A stretch of 14,118 bases of DNA from an uncultured Spirochaetales bacterium (GTDB lineage Bacteria; Spirochaetota; Spirochaetia; Sphaerochaetales; Sphaerochaetaceae), in contig CAKQTE010000132.1 in assembly GCA_934276485.1 (NCBI GenBank), positions 1 through 14,118 on the forward strand, given 5' to 3'. Positions 6,936 through 14,118 of this stretch are shown in pieces. Position 1 is the first letter of the stretch. The number at the start of each line of letters is the position of its first letter. The notes beneath the pieces are model-generated. The model ran no database searches, was not told where the DNA came from, and saw nothing but the letters and a program-made list of their open reading frames with translations. Position numbers and translations under genes: made by a program.

Positions 6936-8180
6936 ATGAGAAAAGCTCTTGGAATAATCTTAACACTTATTTTACTGCTGTCTCTGCTGGCAGCAGTAAT
7001 TTTGTTTATCAATAGAGATGAAAAAAAAGAGATTGTCCTAGAGTATTGGACACATGAAGATGAATCTAGAGAGAAGCTTGAAGAAAGGCTTATCAAAGAA
7101 TTTGAAAGCACACATAAGAATGTAAGGATACACCGTGTATCTTATCCATCATCGGAACATATCAACATGGTACCTGCAGCATTCTATTCAAATAATGGCC
7201 CCGCTATATTCTCACTTATTCAAACCTCTCTTCCTCCTCTTCTCAAAGGTGGATACCTAGATGAATACCCAAGAGCACTAGAAGAAGTCAAAGACAGTTA
7301 CATAGACAATGTTTTGGATGCTGCAACCTCCTCAGGGCACCTATATGGTCTTCCGATGGAATATACAAGCTGGGTTCTATATGTAAATGATGATGAAATT
7401 GCTGGTCTTGACGCATCTTTATTGTCCACCTGGGAAGGAATCAAAGAGCTATCAGAAAGCCTAGTTGAAAAAGAAGATGGCGTTATCGTAAAGCGTGGCT
7501 TCGACTTTAGATATCCTTATTACCTTAATTTCCTGATTCCTATGGTCAATCAACTAGGGGGAGGAATTGATATTGTCGACGATCACTATGAACTAATAAA
7601 ACCGGAGGCATGGACACATGTCTTGGATTTCTTCAAATCATGGGGTCCTAATGGTGAGGGTTTAGGCTCCCCTACATACAAGAATGCACGAACAGTATTT
7701 CCTGAGGGAAAAGCTGCAATGATGCTTTCTGGCTTGTATCATGAAGAGAGACTAGAGAATGAGGATCTTGGATTTTCATGGAGTGTTCACCCCTTCCCTA
7801 CATTCAAGGATGGTGTGGACACAGGAGGTGCAAACTATTTGCACTATTGGTCTGTAAACAACAATCTTTCAAAGAAAGAGAAAAAGATTGCATGGGAGTT
7901 CATTGAATTCTTAAGCCAGCACTATAACGAGTACCTGGAGGAAGTTGGTCTAATTCTTCCTAAGAAAGAACTCTATAAGTCCTTATCAGATAGCGACATT
8001 CCATATATCGAGATATTCAAGGACGATCTCAACAAAAGTTCGTTTATATTTACAGGCACATCCAGCGAAAGGCTTAGAGCAATATTGGAAGACGTTGTAA
8101 ACGAGATCATGCTCAAGGGCCTTGATAGCACAAAATGCGTTGAATACCTATCTTCTGTTATAAAGACACTCCCTCTCTGA
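6936..8180 (+). CDS. Membrane-anchored paralogue of the sugar-binding protein
   Basis: A 414-residue SBP_bac_1 family protein, full-length paralogue of the product at 3734-5029. Shared blocks, in order: VLE(F/Y)WTHED-SR, an EFE--H-NV-I stretch, a YGLP-E-T-W segment, RG(Y/F)DFRY, PMV-QLGG, K-WGP-G--LGSPT, GLY-E, a -YL--VGLI-P segment, and ML-G-D--K near the C-terminus. Unlike its paralogue, the N-terminus (MRK, then uninterrupted hydrophobic residues 4-25, then NRDEKKE) has no signal peptidase site and no lipobox cysteine, so it should stay anchored in the inner membrane facing outward. ATG 6936 has no Shine-Dalgarno sequence, and a perfect extended -10 sits 9 bases upstream. It could be a second receptor for the importer, or a ligand-presenting partner for a sensor kinase, as in the XylFII-LytS type of system. 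Its 3' end overlaps the convergent response regulator gene by 23 bases. Confidence 0.88.
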   Translation: MRKALGIILTLILLLSLLAAVILFINRDEKKEIVLEYWTHEDESREKLEERLIKEFESTHKNVRIHRVSYPSSEHINMVPAAFYSNNGPAIFSLIQTSLPPLLKGGYLDEYPRALEEVKDSYIDNVLDAATSSGHLYGLPMEYTSWVLYVNDDEIAGLDASLLSTWEGIKELSESLVEKEDGVIVKRGFDFRYPYYLNFLIPMVNQLGGGIDIVDDHYELIKPEAWTHVLDFFKSWGPNGEGLGSPTYKNARTVFPEGKAAMMLSGLYHEERLENEDLGFSWSVHPFPTFKDGVDTGGANYLHYWSVNNNLSKKEKKIAWEFIEFLSQHYNEYLEEVGLILPKKELYKSLSDSDIPYIEIFKDDLNKSSFIFTGTSSERLRAILEDVVNEIMLKGLDSTKCVEYLSSVIKTLPL

Positions 8181-8892
8181 ACTCTCTTGGAGAAAGATCG
8201 GTGTAGCGACGGAATATCTTGGTAAAGTATGATGGCGTTGGAAACCCACAGCTATCTGCAACTTCACTAATGTTCAGCGTGGTATTCTTCAAAAGATGAG
8301 CAGCTTTATTCAATCGATAGCTATTTAGATATTGAAGGAAATTGATTCCAGCTTCCTCTCTGAAGAGTGTCGAAAGATGATTCTCGCTCATACGTGTATA
8401 TTCGGCAACTTCCAACAGTCCTATTGGCTGTGTGTAGTGTTCTTTTATGTATTCAATTGCCATGTTGATATTATGGTTCTGCACGCTATCTGGAAGAGAG
8501 AACAAATCCTCATCTTCCTTTCCACGCTCTTCGATTCTCTCGATGGCTTTCTTCAACGACCCAATAAGCTCTTCGTTATCTATTGGTTTTTCCATGTAAT
8601 TTATTACACCAAGCTGTATTGCTTGTTTTGCATACTTGAAATCTGTATGTCCAGATAGAATGATTGCAAATGGTCCGGGAGTACGGGATAGCATCTCAAG
8701 ACCATCCTGGCCTGGAAGACGAATGTCTGTCACTATAATGTCTGGAGAAAGATCCTTTATGATTTTCTCTCCCATCAATCCATCATCTGCAGTTGCGATA
8801 ACTTCCAGATTAAGATCTTTCCAAGGAATAGATACTTTCAGCTCTTCTAGAGTTATCTGCTCATCTTCTACCAACACAACCTTATAGCTCAT
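8158..8892 (-). CDS. Response regulator RR1, receiver plus AraC-type DNA-binding domain (short YesN-like)
   Basis: A 244-residue cytoplasmic transcription factor. The receiver spans about 1-120 with acidic residues Glu9-Asp10-Glu11, phospho-acceptor Asp56 in DIIVTD, Ser80 and Lys102 (EKP). An AraC/XylS DNA-binding domain of two helix-turn-helices fills about 145-244 (EVAEYTRMSENHLSTLFREE and ISEVADSCGFPTPSYFTKIF). There is almost no linker, unlike the roughly 500-residue YesN proteins and RR2 in this window. ATG 8892 has GGAGG with a 6-base spacer and overlaps the end of the HK1 gene by 11 bases, so the two are translationally coupled. The likely target is a promoter of the neighbouring sugar transport genes; this is inference from family habit and position. 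The 3' end overlaps that of the anchored binding protein gene. Confidence 0.93.
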   Translation of the reverse strand: MSYKVVLVEDEQITLEELKVSIPWKDLNLEVIATADDGLMGEKIIKDLSPDIIVTDIRLPGQDGLEMLSRTPGPFAIILSGHTDFKYAKQAIQLGVINYMEKPIDNEELIGSLKKAIERIEERGKEDEDLFSLPDSVQNHNINMAIEYIKEHYTQPIGLLEVAEYTRMSENHLSTLFREEAGINFLQYLNSYRLNKAAHLLKNTTLNISEVADSCGFPTPSYFTKIFRRYTDLSPREFREGVSL

Positions 8893-10612
8893 CTATTTCC
8901 TCCATAGGAAATGATATATTGATCAATGTGCCCTCTCCTATCTTGCTAGTTATATTAAAGAAAAGCGCATCGCCATATTTCATTTCAAGACGCCTGAAGA
9001 CATTGTACATACCAACATGTGAAGATGTTGCTAGAACCTTCATATTATTATTTAGTCTTGATGAATCAAATCCAACACCATTGTCTTCGACTTCTATATA
9101 TATTCTCTTTCCGTCGTTTCTGACCCTTATTTTAACATATCCGGGCTCTAGCTTTGGCTCAAGGCCATGTATAACAGCATTTTCAACAAATGGCTGAATG
9201 ATCAGACGTGGTGCAACTTCATCCAAAGTCTCTTCATCACACTCAATTTCATAAGATATTCTATCCTTGAATCTAATCTTCTGAATCATCAAATAGCTTT
9301 CTGTTAACTCAAGGCTGTCTCTAATTGAGCATTCTCCGCTATGATTCTTCAAAGAGTCTCTTAAGAGGTATGATAGCTTGATCGATATTGTGTATATCTC
9401 ATCCTCGTGATGCAGTGATGCAAGAGCCTTGATCGTGTTGAGAGTATTAAAGAGGAAATGAGGGTTGAGCTGTTGCTCGAGCTCCTTTCTCTCTGCTTCC
9501 CTTAGCTTCTCTTCCTCTTCTAGCGTTAGATCCATTAACTCCTTGAGTCTGATAGTCATTGAGTTAAAGGCATCAGCAAGAGCCGAGAACTCCTCGATTT
9601 CACTTCTACCCAATGTTTTCTTGTCAATGGAAACTGTCAAGTTGCCACTTGCAACACTCTTCATCGATTCAGAAATCTCATTAATGCGCTTTGAAATAGA
9701 GCGAGAAAAGCCTAAAGCGAAGAATAGCGATATTATTACGCCTATTGTCAAAACTACAACTACTAGCACTATTAGCTTTGTCTGCGATGTCTGGAATGCA
9801 GTTGCATCCACAGCTCCTTCTAGCTGGAAGCTATTGTCCAATATAGATACTGTTGGATAATTATATGTCTTATCTTTAGACGAGAAGCTTTGTGTATATA
9901 GCTCCTTATATGGCTGCAACAAGTCGAGAGACGTATATGTTGAATTGTCGACAAGGACTTCACGTGAAAACAAAGACGACTTATATAGCACGGAAACAAG
10001 AGTATCTGTATATACATCGACTATGACAAATCCTATGTCATTGCCAGCGCTATCTTTTATTTTCCTTATAAGGGTTGCAAAGATAGCCTTTCCATCTTCA
10101 TTGGTCTTCCCTTGCTGTAGCCTGATGAGAGTTGCTCTATCGTCATTCATACGCTTTAAGGAGTAGAAAATTGAGTTTTGGTTCCACTCGTTGGAATTGA
10201 TTCTCAGGTCATATAACTCTGGAAACACATGTGTTGATAATCTGACCTTACCATTGTTGGAAACGATGGATGCTTCTGCTTTCTTATCTTCCCCTGCCAT
10301 AGCTGTATACAATGAGAAATATGCATTCTTGCTTAGCTCTGTTTTATCAAGTCCATTATCTTCCAACACCTTAGCAACATTCTCATCAGATGAAAGTGTG
10401 TAGATAATGTGCTTGTATTTTATAAACAGATCTTCGATCTCGTTGGCATTCGCCTCTAGAGTTGTCAATGCTTGTTCTTCAAATACTTTCGATAGGTCCC
10501 TGGTGTTATAGTAGATAAGAGTCGATATTACGATAATGAGAGGAATAATCATAACAATCAAAAAGTATGTTATAAGACGTGTGAATATTGTTATCGATCC
10601 TTTTTCTCTCAT
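8882..10612 (-). CDS. Sensor histidine kinase HK1 (YesM/LytS type, His_kinase family)
   Basis: A 576-residue inner-membrane kinase. Helix one is about 13-35, an extracytoplasmic sensor region (probably double-Cache-like) about 36-279, helix two about 280-302 and a HAMP linker about 303-358. A charged coiled helix EEEEKLREAERKELEQQ leads into the His_kinase block, where His385 lies in LNPHFLFNTLNTIKAL. The ATP-binding domain follows with Asn478 in PFVENAVIHGLEPK, the DNGVGF box (510-515) and a GMYN segment. It would phosphorylate RR1, encoded 11 bases overlapping downstream. The start is set at ATG 10612; GTG at 10618 would add two residues but lies between a TATAAT (10620-10625) and the predicted transcription start. 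There is no Shine-Dalgarno, so a leaderless mRNA is likely. The gene is divergent from HK2. Confidence 0.93.
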   Translation of the reverse strand: MREKGSITIFTRLITYFLIVMIIPLIIVISTLIYYNTRDLSKVFEEQALTTLEANANEIEDLFIKYKHIIYTLSSDENVAKVLEDNGLDKTELSKNAYFSLYTAMAGEDKKAEASIVSNNGKVRLSTHVFPELYDLRINSNEWNQNSIFYSLKRMNDDRATLIRLQQGKTNEDGKAIFATLIRKIKDSAGNDIGFVIVDVYTDTLVSVLYKSSLFSREVLVDNSTYTSLDLLQPYKELYTQSFSSKDKTYNYPTVSILDNSFQLEGAVDATAFQTSQTKLIVLVVVVLTIGVIISLFFALGFSRSISKRINEISESMKSVASGNLTVSIDKKTLGRSEIEEFSALADAFNSMTIRLKELMDLTLEEEEKLREAERKELEQQLNPHFLFNTLNTIKALASLHHEDEIYTISIKLSYLLRDSLKNHSGECSIRDSLELTESYLMIQKIRFKDRISYEIECDEETLDEVAPRLIIQPFVENAVIHGLEPKLEPGYVKIRVRNDGKRIYIEVEDNGVGFDSSRLNNNMKVLATSSHVGMYNVFRRLEMKYGDALFFNITSKIGEGTLINISFPMEEIDEL

Positions 10613-10619
10613 AGGCACA

Positions 10620-10625
10620 ATTATA
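10620..10625 (-). promoter_or_regulatory. -10 element of the HK1-RR1 operon
   Basis: A perfect TATAAT on the minus strand, 7 bases before ATG 10612. Transcription would start at or next to the A of the ATG. No convincing -35 is visible (TAGCTT at 10648-10643 has the right spacing but matches poorly), so activator dependence is possible. Confidence 0.45.
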
Positions 10626-10656
10626 AACTCAGAAAAAGCATAAAGCTATGATTTGT

Positions 10657-10674
10657 GTCATTTTCATATATGAC
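10657..10674. promoter_or_regulatory. Dyad between the divergent kinase genes
   Basis: GTCAT (10657-10661) and ATGAC (10670-10674) form an inverted repeat around 8 bases, midway between the two divergent promoters. The centre contains TTTTCATAT, the same nine bases as the centre of the dyad at 1588-1607. A shared operator for both two-component operons is possible; chance is not excluded. Confidence 0.3.
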
Positions 10675-10682
10675 TGTGTAAT

Positions 10683-10695
10683 AATTCCATGAATT
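10683..10695. promoter_or_regulatory. AATTC-CAT-GAATT dyad upstream of HK2
   Basis: A perfect 5-base inverted repeat with a 3-base centre, 31 bases before the HK2 -10 hexamer. Possible protein-binding site in the divergent gap; short and AT-rich, so weak evidence. Confidence 0.25.
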
Positions 10696-10725
10696 GTTTT
10701 TATACAAAGCAATCTCTATTTAAGG

Positions 10726-10731
10726 TAGAAT
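10726..10731 (+). promoter_or_regulatory. -10 element of the HK2-RR2 operon
   Basis: TAGAAT (5/6 to consensus) ends 8 bases before ATG 10740, the same geometry as for HK1 and the anchored binding protein. The only purine-rich stretch, TAAGG at 10721-10725, is 14 bases from the ATG, too far to be a good ribosome binding site. No strong -35 seen. Confidence 0.4.
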
Positions 10732-10739
10732 AGAATACG

Positions 10740-12461
10740 ATGAAAAAGTTAAAAGAAAGATTTTATGGTCTTCCTATAAATCAAAAACTTACAATTTCTT
10801 TCATTATACCAATGTGCATAATGCTTGCTATCTCCTTGATTCTGACAGAGATAGCTCTTAAGCAATATGATAAGAAGATATATTCATTGGAAGCCGAAAA
10901 ACTGGATTCCATCATCGAGACAATAGATGAAAAAATAAAGGAAATCGACTCTATTTCATATTCAGTGGCTCTAGATGGAGCGATTCAGAAAAAACTCAAT
11001 GAGCTTATATATTTAGAGGATTCAGAATACCTATATGGACTAGGAGATATCTACAGCTCAGTATTTGTCTCGCTCTCAACCACAAAGCTCACGGAAAACT
11101 TCATACTCATCAATTCAATAACTGACTTTCGAAATGGCGAGATTGCAACATTGATGAAAGATGAAACAGTAGAGGAATATGTGAATAAAGCTTCCTCTAA
11201 GTATGGAGCTCTGTATATAGATTATCCAAACGCAAATATGCCATATCTGATCACAGCTCGCGAGATCAGACACTATCTAAATGCAGACCTAAAGAGTTTA
11301 GGAACTCTTATCTTCATAACAAGAATGGAAGATATTGTTGATCTAGATAGTTCAATATTCATCTATGACAACGAAAACAATCTGATATATGGAGAGCAAA
11401 ATCTTGGTCAGGAACTATCTCATTTGATAGATAATTCAGGATATGCCATAAGGAAAATCAATGGAGAAAGATTCTTCATATCTGTTGCTCATAAAGATGA
11501 GCTAACATCAATAAGCATCTTCCCCTATTCAAAGCTGTTCAGCCTTGCTCGCATAACAAGAGCAATGCTAATTATCTCATTCATACTTCTATATACAATT
11601 GTATTCTTCTCAATAAAGAAACTCACCTCCTCGCTTACAAAGCCTATCAAGGAACTTTCATCATCAATGGCGCTTGCCAGTGATGGAGAGCTAGAAGAAG
11701 CATTGAAAAGTCTTAATAACTATGAATTCATGGATGATGAGATAGGAGAGCTTGCAGCTGACTACCAATCAATGATCATCAAGCTCAACAAGTTGATAGT
11801 TGAGCGCTACGAAAGCCAGATTCTTCTTAAAGACACACGCTATCGAATGCTCAAAGCCCAAATCAATCCTCATTTTTTGTATAACACACTCAACTCGATT
11901 GGATGGGCAATAAAACTAAAGAAAGCAGATGAAGCAGACAGAATGCTACAGGCGTTGGGAAACCTATTGCATAAAGCGTTTGACCTTAGCACAGAGACAA
12001 CTCTTGGAGAGGAAAAAGCTCTATTTGAGGACTATGCATATATCCAGAAGATACGTTATGGAGAACGCTTTATATACTCCTTGGATATTCCTGACGAGTT
12101 GAATAGCCTCAAGCTTCCACCTCTTACTCTTCAGCCATTGGTAGAGAATGCAATCAAATACGGCACAGATGTCACAGGAGACATAACATCTGTTAGAATC
12201 ATTGCAAATCAAGATAATGCATACATCTATATAAATGTCATGGATAATGGTCCTGGATTTTCAAAAGAACGACTAGAAGAAGTACAAAGCCTTAACTATA
12301 AAGGTCAAGGTAGTGGCATTGGAATAAAGAACATTGCAATGCGCCTTAATCTTATGTATGGACTTGCAAGTAAACTTGAGATAACAAGCTGTGATAATGA
12401 AACGATAATATCACTTAGGATACCAAAGCGAGGGGATGATGTTCAGAGTAATAGCAATTGA
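10740..12461 (+). CDS. Sensor histidine kinase HK2 (YesM type)
   Basis: A 573-residue inner-membrane kinase with the same layout as HK1 but clearly divergent sequence. Helix one is about 18-40, an extracytoplasmic sensor region about 41-268, helix two about 273-293, and a HAMP linker about 294-352. The His_kinase block has His378 in AQINPHFLYNTLNSIGWAI, and the ATP-binding domain has Asn470 in LVENAIKYG, DNGPGF (502-507) and a glycine-rich GQGSGIGIKNIAMRL lid (522-536). The sensor region differs from that of HK1, so a different signal is expected. RR2 begins inside its last codons, so the pair is coupled. It starts without a usable Shine-Dalgarno. It may control the transport genes that begin at 13966, outside or broken within this window, or cross-talk with the left system. 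Confidence 0.93.
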   Translation: MKKLKERFYGLPINQKLTISFIIPMCIMLAISLILTEIALKQYDKKIYSLEAEKLDSIIETIDEKIKEIDSISYSVALDGAIQKKLNELIYLEDSEYLYGLGDIYSSVFVSLSTTKLTENFILINSITDFRNGEIATLMKDETVEEYVNKASSKYGALYIDYPNANMPYLITAREIRHYLNADLKSLGTLIFITRMEDIVDLDSSIFIYDNENNLIYGEQNLGQELSHLIDNSGYAIRKINGERFFISVAHKDELTSISIFPYSKLFSLARITRAMLIISFILLYTIVFFSIKKLTSSLTKPIKELSSSMALASDGELEEALKSLNNYEFMDDEIGELAADYQSMIIKLNKLIVERYESQILLKDTRYRMLKAQINPHFLYNTLNSIGWAIKLKKADEADRMLQALGNLLHKAFDLSTETTLGEEKALFEDYAYIQKIRYGERFIYSLDIPDELNSLKLPPLTLQPLVENAIKYGTDVTGDITSVRIIANQDNAYIYINVMDNGPGFSKERLEEVQSLNYKGQGSGIGIKNIAMRLNLMYGLASKLEITSCDNETIISLRIPKRGDDVQSNSN

Positions 12462-13893
12462 TGATGAAGAGCTTGAACTTGAAGCTATGAAAGCACTTGT
12501 AAATTGGGAAAGTGCAGATGCAACTCTTATTGCTACAGCAAAAAATGGAGAGGAAGGTCTTGAAAAGATACTTTCATTAAAACCAGATATCGTTATCACG
12601 GATATATCAATGCCAAAGCTTGATGGCATCTCCATGATCGAAAAAGCTCGCGAACTTCAGAGCGATGCTGTTTTTGTCATCCTTTCTGGCTATGGCGAAT
12701 TTGAATACACTTCCAGAGCTATGGAGAATGGAATCAAGCATTACATTCTTAAACCTATCAATGAAGAAAAGGTACTTTCAGCACTACAAAAAGCAGAAGC
12801 AGATAAAACAAAACTCGTAGAAAATGCTAAAGAAAAAGAAGACAAGGAAAAGACAATAGAGACATTTGAGCCATCTGCCAGACGAGGATTCTTCCTAAGT
12901 GCTCTCAAAGGTTCAATGGATAACCAAGAGTGGCTATTTTATAAGGAACATTTGAAGATTGAGCAAATCAAAGGACTCTTTGCTTTCACAATTGGAGGAA
13001 GTACAAACGAAAATGCTGAAGAGGAATTCCTTGCATTCAGCGCAAACCTACTTTCAGACATATCGCCATTGTACGCTGTATATAAAGGAATCTTTTACTT
13101 TTTGATAGATCAATCAGATATAGAGACATTGGAAAAAGAAGCACGCAAAATAAGGCAATATGCTCTAGATCAGGGCTTTAGGGATATTCGTTTTGCCTTC
13201 TCATCAACACTAGTTCTAAAGGATGCCAAAACAGATGTCATAGGACTTTTATCAACAAAGTGGAAAGAAGGAAACCTTGTTGCAAACAAGACAAGTATCA
13301 GCGGTAAGGAAATGGAAGGTTTGTTGATGAAAGATAGATGGAAAAACATCAAAACACATGAAGACCTTTATTACTACTCTTCCCTGTTGGATCTTGAGAT
13401 GGCAAGTAAGGAATATTCAGATACTATGCGAGAAAAGGCTCTATATGCATTTTCATTGATGACAGGAGTTCAATATGAAGAGGAATGCGATAGGGAGGAA
13501 ATATTCTCGCTTGTCGAAAAGGCATATCTAAAGAACCAAGAAGAGAGCATTGACGAAAAGCGTTGGCGAGAGATCATCAGATTCCTTTATCTCTCTCTTT
13601 CGAGCCAAACATTCTCACTCAAAACAATTGCTAGTGACGCTGCGTATATGAGCGAGGACTACTTTTCACGATATTTCCAGAAGATGAGTGGCGAAAAATT
13701 CAGCCGTTATCTAACAAAGGAAAGGATGCAAACAGCAATAGATATCCTTGCATTCAATCCATTTATACAGATCAATGAACTTACAAATCTATGTGGTTAT
13801 CAAGAGAATGGACAATATTTTCAGAAGGTTTTCAAGGAAACTTTCAATGATACTGTAAGCAATATAAGAAGTCGGTTTTTTAAAGAAAGCTAA
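12439..13893 (+). CDS. Response regulator RR2, YesN-like (receiver, middle domain, AraC-type DNA-binding domain)
   Basis: A 484-residue cytoplasmic transcription factor of usual YesN size. The receiver is at about 1-120 with Asp8-Asp9-Glu10, phospho-acceptor Asp55 in DIVITD, Ser83 and Lys105 (LKP). A charged linker at 120-140 (AKEKEDKEK) is followed by a middle region of about 230 residues with no motif I can name, as is usual in YesN proteins. AraC-type helix-turn-helices fill about 375-484 (IASDAAYMSEDYFSRYFQKM and INELTNLCGYQENGQYFQKVF). Two adjacent ATGs exist (12436 and 12439); the second is chosen because GAGGGG (12430-12435) abuts the first and leaves no spacer. It overlaps the end of HK2 by 23 bases. 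The following gene start (13966) is a candidate target. Confidence 0.92.
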   Translation: MFRVIAIDDEELELEAMKALVNWESADATLIATAKNGEEGLEKILSLKPDIVITDISMPKLDGISMIEKARELQSDAVFVILSGYGEFEYTSRAMENGIKHYILKPINEEKVLSALQKAEADKTKLVENAKEKEDKEKTIETFEPSARRGFFLSALKGSMDNQEWLFYKEHLKIEQIKGLFAFTIGGSTNENAEEEFLAFSANLLSDISPLYAVYKGIFYFLIDQSDIETLEKEARKIRQYALDQGFRDIRFAFSSTLVLKDAKTDVIGLLSTKWKEGNLVANKTSISGKEMEGLLMKDRWKNIKTHEDLYYYSSLLDLEMASKEYSDTMREKALYAFSLMTGVQYEEECDREEIFSLVEKAYLKNQEESIDEKRWREIIRFLYLSLSSQTFSLKTIASDAAYMSEDYFSRYFQKMSGEKFSRYLTKERMQTAIDILAFNPFIQINELTNLCGYQENGQYFQKVFKETFNDTVSNIRSRFFKES

Positions 13894-13965
13894 TAGGAAA
13901 ATTTCATTTTGGGAATTCAAAATAGCCAATAGGATGAGCTCATAAGAAAATAAAGGAGAAGAAAA

Positions 13966-14019
13966 ATGAAAAAAATAATCACACTTCTAATGGCCAATGT
14001 CATTAAGTTAAGAACTTAA
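13966..14019 (+). pseudogene. Broken start of a secreted protein gene (possible third binding protein)
   Basis: An ATG preceded by AAGGAG (13953-13958) with a 7-base spacer begins MKKIITLLMA, the typical first residues of a signal peptide, but TAA at 14017 ends the frame after 17 codons. Upstream lies RR2; in YesM/YesN loci a binding-protein gene commonly sits here. The ribosome binding site is too good for chance, and hydrophobicity stops abruptly after about residue 10, so an insertion or deletion junction near 13995 is likely. Alternatives are a genuine short leader peptide or an assembly break at the window edge. Confidence 0.45.
14003..14019. repeat. Palindrome TTAAGTT-AAG-AACTTAA
   Basis: A perfect 7-base inverted repeat with a 3-base centre, at the point where the 13966 frame is broken. 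It may mark the end of an inserted element or be an unrelated AT-rich dyad. No transposase is visible in the remaining 100 bases. Confidence 0.3.
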
Positions 14020-14028
14020 GACAGATAA

Positions 14029-14079
14029 AGAAGTCATCAATGGTGGATTGTTCATATAATCTTGCTGTTGATGACTTTT
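14029..14079 (+). terminator. Long-looped hairpin with T-rich tail at the right edge
   Basis: AAGTCATCAA (14031-14040) pairs with TTGATGACTT (14068-14077); an A-T and a G-T pair extend the stem. The loop is 27 bases, longer than a usual terminator. TTTTGTTTTATAC follows on the plus strand. It may be a terminator, or a subterminal hairpin of a mobile element. No gene is seen from here to the right edge. Confidence 0.4.
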
Positions 14080-14118
14080 GTTTTATACATACATGCCTAG
14101 AACTACATGATTTTGGTC

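Noticed and set aside
6936..7010. Lipoprotein signal in the second binding protein
   Set aside because: There is no cysteine in the first 60 residues, so lipid attachment is impossible; a membrane anchor fits better.
9465..9860. 131-codon open frame antisense to HK1
   Set aside because: Serine-run composition is the mirror of the charged HAMP/coiled region of HK1; a shadow frame.
12436..12438. First ATG as start of RR2
   Set aside because: The AGGGG stretch touches this codon directly; the next ATG has a workable spacing and gives the usual MFRVIAIDDE receiver start.
1..14118. CRISPR array, tRNA or rRNA genes, riboswitch, prophage or transposase genes
   Set aside because: No regularly spaced repeats, no cloverleaf or rRNA-like segments and no recombinase or transposase motifs were seen on either strand.

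Overview
The window is AT-rich DNA from a bacterium with compact operons. The best guess for the organism is a low-GC spirochaete (Treponema, Bullifex or Sphaerochaeta-like, probably host-associated). This rests on two weak signs: the sugar-binding protein starts with a signal peptide ending FAQGANEAK, a style common in spirochaetal binding proteins, and its ABC operon pairs with YesM/YesN-type two-component systems without a local ATPase. A low-GC Firmicute cannot be excluded from these data.

Left part (1-3570). The window opens with the last 27 codons of an unidentified gene and its UUCG-looped terminator. A MmcQ/YjbR-family gene follows on the minus strand. Next come a plus-strand TetR-type regulator and an oleate hydratase, which end at a strong terminator (3539-3567). 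The catalytic Glu82 and Tyr201 of the hydratase align with the numbering known from Staphylococcus aureus OhyA. The regulator and the hydratase share a 12-base element in their upstream regions, and GACAAA/TTTGTC dyads flank both. This suggests a fatty-acid-responsive regulator-enzyme pair.

Middle (3670-8180). A CUT1-type carbohydrate ABC importer lacks its ATPase: a secreted solute-binding protein, a GC-rich hairpin, then MalF-like and MalG-like permeases. Immediately after lies a second, full-length paralogue of the binding protein. It has an uncleaved N-terminal membrane anchor and its own promoter.

Right part (8158-14118). Two YesM/YesN-type two-component systems are divergent from a 127-base gap. 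The left pair (RR1, HK1) runs on the minus strand and converges on the anchored binding protein, with overlapping 3' ends. The right pair (HK2, RR2) runs on the plus strand and is followed by a well-translated start of a secreted protein that stops after 17 codons. This is probably a broken binding-protein gene at the edge of another insert.

How it may work together: the left kinase, perhaps with the anchored binding protein as its ligand-presenting partner, would sense the sugar and switch on the importer through its AraC-type response regulator. The three genes of the sensing layer (anchored binding protein, HK1, HK2) all lack a Shine-Dalgarno sequence and carry a -10 hexamer 7-9 bases before the ATG. 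This is the geometry of leaderless mRNAs, whereas the other genes have ordinary ribosome binding sites.
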